This document shows positions 54,788 through 61,882 of a stretch of 64,000 nucleotides of DNA, one piece after another. The DNA is taken from positions 186,001 to 250,000 of the forward strand of contig NZ_FZOC01000001.1 in the NCBI RefSeq assembly GCF_900188225.1, in the 5' to 3' direction. Numbering within the stretch: position 1 is the stretch's first letter; the number at the start of each line of letters is the position of its first letter. The DNA is from Humidesulfovibrio mexicanus (lineage in GTDB: Bacteria > Desulfobacterota > Desulfovibrionia > Desulfovibrionales > Desulfovibrionaceae). The notes under the pieces were generated by a model. It worked only from the letters and a program-made list of their open reading frames with translations, was not told the origin of the DNA and did not search any database. The translations under genes and the position numbers were made by a program.

Positions 54788-55423
54788 ATGCGGCTATGTG
54801 CCCCCATGCGCGAAAATGATCGTCCCACCGTGCTGCTGGCCACGGATGTCTTCGGCGTTACAGCAGAGCTGCGCGCCCTGGTGCGCCAGTTGTCGGCCCA
54901 TGTCGTGTGCATCTCCCCCTACAGGGACGCCGTCGCGTATGCTCGCGAGCAGGAAGGCTACGCGGCTTTCCTGAAGGCCGGCGGCGTGGAGGCCTATGCG
55001 CGCCGGGCGGCCGAAAGCCTGCGCTCCGGCGCTCCGGGCCACAAAAAATCCTATGACGTGGCGATAGGTTTCAGCGCCGGAGCCACAGCCCTGTGGCTCT
55101 GCCTGGCCGAAGCCGCACTTGACGCGCACCTGCCCTGCCGCGCAGCGCTCTACTACGGCTCGCGCATCCGCGACCACGCCAGCCTGAAGCCCCGCCGCCC
55201 CGTCCAACTCATCTTCGCCGAGCGCGAAGCGTCCTTCGATCCCGTGCCGCTGGCGGCGCAGTTGCGCGCCCAAGGGGTCGAGGCCGCTGTGCTTCCCGGC
55301 ACGGGCCACGGCTTCATGAACCCGCTCTCTCCTGGTTTCGATCCGCAGGTCGTGGCCGACGAACTCCTACGACTCGGCGCACTGCTCCAACCGGAACAGC
55401 ACTCGACTTTCGGTCCGGCCTGA
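54788..55423 (+). CDS. Dienelactone hydrolase-family alpha/beta hydrolase
   Basis: 211 residues. Alpha/beta-hydrolase elements: PTVLLATDVFG, nucleophile elbow GFSAGA near residue 98, and catalytic His in GTGHGFMNP near residue 178. The acid position follows LIFAERE, so Glu may replace Asp. The start is uncertain: a second in-frame ATG at 54806 fits the family better, and neither has a clear ribosome site. It is divergent from ilvE. The substrate is unknown. Confidence 0.78.
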   Translation: MRLCAPMRENDRPTVLLATDVFGVTAELRALVRQLSAHVVCISPYRDAVAYAREQEGYAAFLKAGGVEAYARRAAESLRSGAPGHKKSYDVAIGFSAGATALWLCLAEAALDAHLPCRAALYYGSRIRDHASLKPRRPVQLIFAEREASFDPVPLAAQLRAQGVEAAVLPGTGHGFMNPLSPGFDPQVVADELLRLGALLQPEQHSTFGPA

Positions 55424-55425
55424 AC

Positions 55426-56508
55426 CTATTTGTGCTGTGCGGGCTTGACCTGGCCCTTGGCCTGAACCTTTTCGGATTCGGGCAACAGCAACTCACCCTC
55501 CCCCTGGGAACGCGCATTGGGATCAGGGTTGGGCTCGGCCGATGCGCCGTCCTGCCCCTTGGCCTGGGTTTTGCCTTGCGCCTTGGCCTGTGGCTTGGCG
55601 GTTGCGCCGACCGTCCGTTCCCCGCCGCCCTTCGCCTGCGACGGCTGCGAACCGACAGCACCCGCTGTGGCCGGAACCGCCGCGTCCGCGGCCTCCGGAA
55701 GCATGGGCTGTGCAGCCTCACCGGCATCAGCGGGGCCGCCCTGCGCCTGGGCCGGTTCCGCTTGCGGCTTTGGTTTGGGCTTCGGCCTGTGCGCGGCGGC
55801 CCACAGGGCCGCAAGGATGCGTCCCTGCTCCGGGTGCCGCCCCAGCCAGGCGACCTGGCCGGTCGCGGGGTCGTGCACGCCGCCAAGCAGCAAGGCGCGA
55901 CCATCCTGCACATGGCTGCGGACCACAACGCTCTTGCGCAGGATTGTCTCCATAGCCTGCCACACCAGCGCCCGGACCGCCTTTTCCCGCAAATCACCGC
56001 CCGTGGCTGTCGGACTCCACTCATGCGCCTTGGTCACGGCCTTGCGCAGGTCGGCATATAGCGCGGCAGGCACCCCGACCGACCGGGCATTGCGCATCGC
56101 CGCGTCAATCAGCCGGGAATCGAGACTGCCCAGAACCAGAACGACTGGCGCGCCCAGATGGGCCAGACCGTACTCCAGGGATGCAAGGACCTCCGCCCCG
56201 GCGGCAAGCCCCGCCACACGCACGGAGCAGATTCCACCGGGGGGTTGATCGAACACGGCTTCGGCCGGGGCCGTCATGTCGGAGCTGGTAAGCACCACGG
56301 CAAGTGGCTGCGGCCAGACTTTGCCAGCCTGAAGCGCGACGGACTCGGCAGTGAAATGCGCCTGCGGATTCCCCGCCGCGTAGCGCGAATTGCCTCCCTT
56401 CAGCAGTTGCACCGCTTCATCTGCGGGGACGGAGACTTCCGCGCCCTGGGCCATTGCTGACGGCACGAAGCTGACGATGAGACAGACTATCCCCAAAACT
56501 CGCCACAT
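55426..56508 (-). CDS. Exported beta-carbonic-anhydrase-fold protein lacking zinc ligands
   Basis: 360 residues. A signal peptide (MWRVLGIVCLIVSFVPSAMA) is followed by a beta-carbonic-anhydrase-like domain: LLKGGNSRYAAGNPQAHF, PLAVVLTSSD, EAVFDQPPGGICSVRVAG, ASLEYGLAHLGAPVVLVLG. The zinc positions of the family (Cys in CSDSR, His and Cys in GHxxC) align with Ser75, Ser128 and Ser131, so it cannot be a normal enzyme. The last 115 residues are low-complexity Lys/Pro/Ala/Gln repeats (PKPKPKPQAEPAQAQ, AKAQGKTQAKGQ). AGGAG precedes the ATG. It is probably a periplasmic binding or structural protein. Confidence 0.75.
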   Translation of the reverse strand: MWRVLGIVCLIVSFVPSAMAQGAEVSVPADEAVQLLKGGNSRYAAGNPQAHFTAESVALQAGKVWPQPLAVVLTSSDMTAPAEAVFDQPPGGICSVRVAGLAAGAEVLASLEYGLAHLGAPVVLVLGSLDSRLIDAAMRNARSVGVPAALYADLRKAVTKAHEWSPTATGGDLREKAVRALVWQAMETILRKSVVVRSHVQDGRALLLGGVHDPATGQVAWLGRHPEQGRILAALWAAAHRPKPKPKPQAEPAQAQGGPADAGEAAQPMLPEAADAAVPATAGAVGSQPSQAKGGGERTVGATAKPQAKAQGKTQAKGQDGASAEPNPDPNARSQGEGELLLPESEKVQAKGQVKPAQHK

Positions 56509-56633
56509 GTCGCCTCTCCTCCGCGCCACGCCCCAAAGCCGGGCTCGCACGTTCGTCCCAAACACAGCAGCTTTGCTACGCGGAAACCATCTGTCAAAAA
56601 TTTACAATACCAATACATCCATAACCGCAGACC

Positions 56634-56661
56634 TAAAGATTCGTGTCAATTCTGTCGATAC
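56634..56661 (+). promoter_or_regulatory. Sigma-28-like promoter of flaG
   Basis: TAAAGATT (56634-56641), a 12-base spacer and GTCGATAC (56654-56661), about 60 bp before the flaG ATG. The spacer is one base longer than the consensus. Confidence 0.65.
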
Positions 56662-56722
56662 ACCTATCGTAAAGGAAAGGCTCCCCCCGGACACAGGTCT
56701 CCATCATCATGAGGTGAACGTC

Positions 56723-57163
56723 ATGAACATCAGCCCCTCGGACATGGATGTCAGGCAGGGGTTCTCCCCTGCAAGGCAAGCCGTGGCGACACACGCGCAA
56801 AGCGTGGATCCACAGACGGCCGACACGCAGCGGAGCGCCGCACAGGCGACCGTGGGCCAGCAGGCCACGCGGCAGACGGCAAGCCAGGAGCCAAACGGCA
56901 CGGACGCCCGCTCCCAGGCAGTGGCCGCAACCGCGGACAGAACGACCGCGCTGGGCACGGCCCAAATCCTCGAACAACGGCTCAACGCCACCGGGACCGC
57001 TCTCAAGATCCGCGTCCTGGACAACTCCGAGGACCAGATCCAGGTGGAGATCGTGGACACGCAAAGCAATAAGGTCCTGCGGAAGATACCGCAAGACGAG
57101 TTGCTCAAGCTCTCCGCTTCCATCAAGGAAATGACCGGAGTGCTGCTGAACAACCCGGCGTAG
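56723..57163 (+). CDS. flaG: FlaG-family flagellar protein
   Basis: 146 residues. A Gln/Ala/Thr-rich N-terminal half is followed by the conserved FlaG domain (LKIRVLDNSEDQIQVEIVD, KVLRKIPQDELLKLSASIKEM, GVLLNN). FlaG proteins affect flagellar filament length. GAGGTGA lies 6 bases before the ATG and a sigma-28-like promoter lies upstream. Confidence 0.9.
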   Translation: MNISPSDMDVRQGFSPARQAVATHAQSVDPQTADTQRSAAQATVGQQATRQTASQEPNGTDARSQAVAATADRTTALGTAQILEQRLNATGTALKIRVLDNSEDQIQVEIVDTQSNKVLRKIPQDELLKLSASIKEMTGVLLNNPA

Positions 57164-57288
57164 CCTCCTGGGCTGCGGTTGTCCGGCGACCAGACGCCTT
57201 TGCCCTGCTCCGGGGTTCAGCGCCCTTGCCCTGTCTCCAGCGGACAGGGAACGGGCGGCTGACGGCGTTGCGTGGCCCGGGCATCGGC

Positions 57289-58620
57289 TCAGCGTTCCTG
57301 CAAGGAGCCGCTCAGGGCGTCCACAAAGGGATCAAGGAAATAGCCGAGCACCGAGCGCTTGCCGATGTGGATGGCGATCAGCACGCGCATTCCCGGAAAC
57401 AGGTCGTAGCGGTTCGCCTTGCTGGAAAAATGGTCGGCCTGCGTCTCCACCATTACCTCATAATACGTATTCACGCCACTTGGCAGGGTTTCTGTCACCG
57501 CATCAGGGCTCACATGCAAAACCTTTCCCTCGATGCTGCCAAAGCGTCTGGCATCGCGTGAAGCCAGCTTAACCACAGCGCGCTGCCCTGGCCGAACGTA
57601 CCCGATGTCCTGAATGGGGAGATGCGCGGCAATGACCAGCTTGTCGTCTGCGGGCACGATTTCGGCGACCGTCATGCCCGGCATGACCACCTCGCCTTCG
57701 CTCACCACGGAAAGGCGCTTGACCACCCCGGCCTCGGACGCGCGCAACACGGTCCGCTCCTGGCTGTCGCGAAACTTCTTCATGCGCTGCGTCAACTCCA
57801 TGAGTTCCCGCTGAACCTTTTTGAGTTCGTTCTCCACCTCCTCACGGAAGGTGTTCTGCGCAAGGCCAAGTTCCTCCTTGGCGGCGGCAAGCGCGGCGCT
57901 GGCCCGCGAAAGCGCGGCGGAATGCTCCAGAATGGCGCTCTCGGTGTTGTTGCGCTCCTTCAGCCTCCCGATCAGCTCGTCCTCCTTGACCAGGCGCTCG
58001 CGCAGCAACTCCTCGCTGCGCTGCACCTGCCGGACGACATGGGGAAGATTGCGGCGCAGATTGTCGAGCCTGGCGCTGGTTTCGCGGATATCCTGCTCCC
58101 GTTGGCGGACCTTTTCCGTCAAGGCCGCCAGGTCCGTATTCAAGCGGCTGCGCCTGGCCTGAAACAAATTGCGCGCCTGGTCCACCAGGTCCTTGTGGAG
58201 TTCCTCCAACTGGGGAGGAAACACCGGCTTTTCAAGCCCCTTGGACTCGGCATCCAGGCGCAGGGCTTCGATCTGCAAACTCACCAGCCGCACGTCCAAC
58301 TCGTCCGTGCTGGCGGCTGCGGCGGCGGAATCGAGCACCACCAACGGCTGGTCCGCCTCAACCCGATCCCCTTCCCGCACGAGGATGTCGCGCACGATGC
58401 CGCCTTCAAGATGCTGCACGCGCTTGACCTTGGTCTGGGGAATGACCTCCCCGACGGCCTCGCTCACGATGTCGAGATCACAAAAGGACGCCCAGGCAAA
58501 AGCCAGCACGAAAAGAGAAAAACACAGATAGAGAAAGCGCCGATGGGCGACAAGCGCGGCATCGTCGGCGCAGGTGCGCGCCTTGGGACCAAGCACGGCG
58601 TCAAGCGGCTGCTCGCTCAT
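57289..58620 (-). CDS. HlyD-family type I secretion membrane-fusion adaptor
   Basis: 443 residues. One N-terminal membrane helix (FLYLCFSLFVLAFAWASF), a biotinyl/lipoyl-like hairpin (VQHLEGGIVRDILVREGDRV), a long coiled coil (about 130-290, with EELHKDLVDQARNLFQARRSRL) and a beta-domain (VMPGMTVAEIVPADDKLVIAA) follow HlyD/PrtE order. It bridges the ABC protein and TolC in the periplasm. The start overlaps the ABC gene stop by 4 bases. Confidence 0.93.
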   Translation of the reverse strand: MSEQPLDAVLGPKARTCADDAALVAHRRFLYLCFSLFVLAFAWASFCDLDIVSEAVGEVIPQTKVKRVQHLEGGIVRDILVREGDRVEADQPLVVLDSAAAAASTDELDVRLVSLQIEALRLDAESKGLEKPVFPPQLEELHKDLVDQARNLFQARRSRLNTDLAALTEKVRQREQDIRETSARLDNLRRNLPHVVRQVQRSEELLRERLVKEDELIGRLKERNNTESAILEHSAALSRASAALAAAKEELGLAQNTFREEVENELKKVQRELMELTQRMKKFRDSQERTVLRASEAGVVKRLSVVSEGEVVMPGMTVAEIVPADDKLVIAAHLPIQDIGYVRPGQRAVVKLASRDARRFGSIEGKVLHVSPDAVTETLPSGVNTYYEVMVETQADHFSSKANRYDLFPGMRVLIAIHIGKRSVLGYFLDPFVDALSGSLQER

Positions 58621-60305
58621 GCGTCCTCCGGCTTCGGCCCGCGGGGTGCAGAGGCGCCAAGGCTCGGCGTGGGCTTTACGTTCATGTCCAGCACAAGGGC
58701 CGCGCCCTTGAGTATGTTGACGTCGGCCGTGGCAACGACAAGGGTGCTCCCAGCCTTGGCCAGCCCGTTGAGAATGGCGTAGACGGCGAGGCGTCCCTCA
58801 GAATCAAGCCCCTCTGTCGGGTCGTCGAAAATCGCCAGGCGGCCGGGCGTCATCAACGCGCGGGCAAGGGCGATGCGCCTGCGGATGCCAAGGGGCAGCG
58901 CCTTGCCCCCATCCTGAATCGGCATGTCGAGCCCCAGGCGGGAGGTATCGAGAAAACGGCGCAAAGCGGCGGCTCGCACGGCCTGATTCATGCGCTCCTG
59001 ACTGGCCTGCCCCTTCGGTTCGGGGTCTGCCAGGGCGATATTCTCGCGCAGGGTGGCATCCAAAAATGATGGCTCCTGCGGGAGATACATGAGCTGCCGA
59101 CGCCACCAGTCCGGCGCCAACTGCCGCAAATCCACGCCATCGGCCAGCACCTGTCCGCGCCCCGGCTCCAGCAGCCCGGCCGCGACCTTGCAGAAAGTGG
59201 ACTTTCCCGTGCCGTTGAAGCCGGTGACGCAGAGCACGCTGCCAGGCTGCAGCACAAAGCTCAGGGATTCGAAAAGGGGGCTTGAGGTCCCGGTATAGGC
59301 AAAGCCGATGTCACGGAACTCCAGCCTGCCGGAAAATTCGCGCAAGCTCGTCCCGGACAAGGGTTCAAGGGGCAGGGAATGCAGCTCCGACAACCGTTCG
59401 AGCGCCTGCTCCCCACCGCGCGCGGCCATGTAGGCCTGCATGAAGGCCGCCCCCATGGCAAGGACCTTGCCCGACAGAATGCTTGCGCCGATGAGCCCGC
59501 CCACGGTCATCTCTCCGGCAACCGCAAGCATTGCGCCAAAGGCGTACACGAACACACGCAAGAATACCGCCACGGATTCCTGCCGCAGACGGCTCTTGCG
59601 CTGGTCTCGCGCCAAGAGCGCGCGCAAGGCGCCCAGGGATTCGCGCTTGCTGCGCCAGACGTTGCGCAGAAACTCACCACCCGAAAAGGCGCGCACGGTC
59701 TCCGCCCCCGAGAGTGCGCTGGAAAGCTGGGCGCGGTGCACATGGGTCTCGCGCTGGAGCTTGAGGCCATCGGCCTCGGCCCTGCGCAGTCCCAGCACGC
59801 TGAACAACGCCGAAAGGCATACGGCGAAAACGGTGACGAGCATGAGCCATGGGCTGATGAGCGCGATGGCGATCAGGAACAGCAGCATGAACGGGGCATC
59901 CAGCACGGCGGAGACGTTGGCCGCGTCAAAGGCGGACCGCACCTGGCCCATGGCCCCGAGCAGCTCTTGGTGGCGGGTCGGCGGAAAACGGTTCAGGTCG
60001 CTCAGGCGGGCGCGCGTCACCACCGCCAGACTCCGCTCCTCAAGCTCTTCATCCGGCCCCTGGCTGACAACCCCGGCCAAGCGCGTGCGCACCTCGCCAA
60101 AGGCGAAACCAAGAGCGGAGGCGATGAGTACCCCGATGGTGAGCGTATACAGCGTGCCGTCGAAGCCATAGCCCACGTAGCGGTTGAGCACCAGAATGAC
60201 GTAGACCGAAGAAGCCAGGGACATGAGGTTGGCCAGCAGCGAGGCGGCCAGAATCTCCCACGACACGCGCGGGCACAACGAGAGGCGTCGGAGGAGTTCC
60301 TTCAT
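58617..60305 (-). CDS. Type I secretion ABC transporter with degenerate ATPase motifs
   Basis: 562 residues. About six membrane helices (residues 15-290) precede one ATPase domain, as in PrtD/LapB-type exporters; no C39 peptidase domain is present. Walker A is intact (GFNGTGKST at 362-370) and the Q-loop Gln is at 410. The signature LSGGQ reads LPLGIR (470-475), the Walker B catalytic Glu is Asp (FDDP at 493-496) and the switch His is Ala527 (VATAD). ATP hydrolysis may be slow or absent. It is transcribed between the TolC-like and HlyD-like genes. Confidence 0.9.
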   Translation of the reverse strand: MKELLRRLSLCPRVSWEILAASLLANLMSLASSVYVILVLNRYVGYGFDGTLYTLTIGVLIASALGFAFGEVRTRLAGVVSQGPDEELEERSLAVVTRARLSDLNRFPPTRHQELLGAMGQVRSAFDAANVSAVLDAPFMLLFLIAIALISPWLMLVTVFAVCLSALFSVLGLRRAEADGLKLQRETHVHRAQLSSALSGAETVRAFSGGEFLRNVWRSKRESLGALRALLARDQRKSRLRQESVAVFLRVFVYAFGAMLAVAGEMTVGGLIGASILSGKVLAMGAAFMQAYMAARGGEQALERLSELHSLPLEPLSGTSLREFSGRLEFRDIGFAYTGTSSPLFESLSFVLQPGSVLCVTGFNGTGKSTFCKVAAGLLEPGRGQVLADGVDLRQLAPDWWRRQLMYLPQEPSFLDATLRENIALADPEPKGQASQERMNQAVRAAALRRFLDTSRLGLDMPIQDGGKALPLGIRRRIALARALMTPGRLAIFDDPTEGLDSEGRLAVYAILNGLAKAGSTLVVATADVNILKGAALVLDMNVKPTPSLGASAPRGPKPEDA

Positions 60306-60375
60306 GACCAGACCGCCCCAAAGGGGCCGTGCGCGGGGAGGGGAAAAACAGCTTGGCGCGGCATGGGCGCCCGGC

Positions 60376-61722
60376 CTAATTTTCGACGGCTTCCGGCCGC
60401 AGTTGGCCCATCTGATAGAGCAAGGTGTAGGCGGCGGTGATGTGGTCGATGTCCGCGGTGACCTTGGAACTGGTGGCGGAGACGTAGTCGCGTTCGCCCA
60501 CGAGGATGTCCAGCAGATTCACCTCGCCGCCCATGGCCTTCTTTTTCTTGATGAGCTCCAAAAACGACCAGGTGATGTTGGCCTGATTGTCATACAGAGC
60601 CACCGTGCGCGAAAGCGTGCTCATGTCGTTCCAGGCGTTGCGCACCCGCTCCTCCACCGTACGGCGTCGGTCCAGCAGCGTTTTGCGGATGGCGACGATG
60701 TCGCTCTTGGCCGCGCGCGTGGCCTCCTGGTCCCGGAACCCCTGGAACAGATTGTAGGTGACTTGCAATCCGGCCCGACCTTCCGTGCGGACACTCTTTT
60801 CGCCCTGGTCGTTCTCTTTGCGAACGGCCTCGGCAACTGCCTCGAACTTGGGAAACATGGCCGACTCGCGGGCGGCAAGTTCACCCTTTCGGGCGTTTAT
60901 GCCGTGCTGCAATTCCAACAGAAAAGGGTTGCCGTCAAGCGCCTGCTCAACGGCGGCGTCCAGGTTCGCGGGCAGCTTGGCGCCCGGCATGGCGGGCAAC
61001 AGCAAGGAGTCAATCTGGGAATCGGCGATATCCGCCTGGAACACGGAACGATAATTGTTCCTGGCGTTCACCAGCGCCCGCTCCACGTTGACGCGGTGCG
61101 CCTGCGCTCCGGCGAGCTGCGCCTTGATCTGCAACTCCTCGTAGGAAAGGCCCACTCCCCGCTCGACAAGCGCTTCCTGCATCCCGGAAAGCTTCTTGAT
61201 ATTCTCCTCCGAAAGGATGGCGTAGCGCAGCATCTCCCGCGCGCGGATGAGGCCGAGATACGCGCCCACGCCCTGCATGGTCACTTCCTGGCGGGTCTGC
61301 TCGAGCTTGGTCGCGGACTCTTCCCGTTGCGCCTTGGCCTGGGCGATGCTGCCGCCAGCACCGCCGAAATCATACAGAAGCTGGTTGGCCGAAAGCGTCT
61401 CCACATTGCGGTTCAAATTGGTGTTCTTGGTCTGATCAGGCTGGGTGATGTCCTCAACCCCGGCGTCCACCTGCGCGTTCACGCGCGGATACCACAAGCC
61501 CTTGGCGCGCTTTTCCAGATGTTCCGAAGTGTTAAGATTCGACTCGGCGGCCTTGATGCGGTCGTGGATGCGCATCAGGTGCGCAACGGATTCCTTCAGT
61601 GTCACCGGGAGGGCGACGTCGGGCTTGGGAGCATCGGCGCATCGGGCCGGGTCGGCGGGGACGAAAACAGCCGCCATGGTGGTGAGCAAAAAGGGAATGA
61701 GCCGCACGGCATAATGTTTCAT
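60376..61722 (-). CDS. TolC-family outer-membrane efflux/secretion protein
   Basis: 448 residues. A signal peptide (MKHYAVRLIPFLLTTMAAVFV...RCADA) precedes two TolC repeats with long helices (LEQTRQEVTMQGVGAYLGLIRA and RRRTVEERVRNAWNDMSTL). QLLYDFGGAGG and YNLFQGFRDQEATRAAK are the usual turns between strands. It forms the outer-membrane channel for the adjacent exporter. It is first of the three-gene set. The ribosome site is weak. Confidence 0.93.
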   Translation of the reverse strand: MKHYAVRLIPFLLTTMAAVFVPADPARCADAPKPDVALPVTLKESVAHLMRIHDRIKAAESNLNTSEHLEKRAKGLWYPRVNAQVDAGVEDITQPDQTKNTNLNRNVETLSANQLLYDFGGAGGSIAQAKAQREESATKLEQTRQEVTMQGVGAYLGLIRAREMLRYAILSEENIKKLSGMQEALVERGVGLSYEELQIKAQLAGAQAHRVNVERALVNARNNYRSVFQADIADSQIDSLLLPAMPGAKLPANLDAAVEQALDGNPFLLELQHGINARKGELAARESAMFPKFEAVAEAVRKENDQGEKSVRTEGRAGLQVTYNLFQGFRDQEATRAAKSDIVAIRKTLLDRRRTVEERVRNAWNDMSTLSRTVALYDNQANITWSFLELIKKKKAMGGEVNLLDILVGERDYVSATSSKVTADIDHITAAYTLLYQMGQLRPEAVEN

Positions 61723-61882
61723 AATGTGGCCGCACCCGTGTTGAAAAAACGAAATATGAAATCGACAGTTCCGATGGCTACTGACTTGACGGGATTCGTA
61801 GCCCATGTAAACGATAATGGCAAGTGAAAGTATTCCTTTAATGACATCAACGTTCAAATCTGGACGCAGGGCGGGGAACGGA

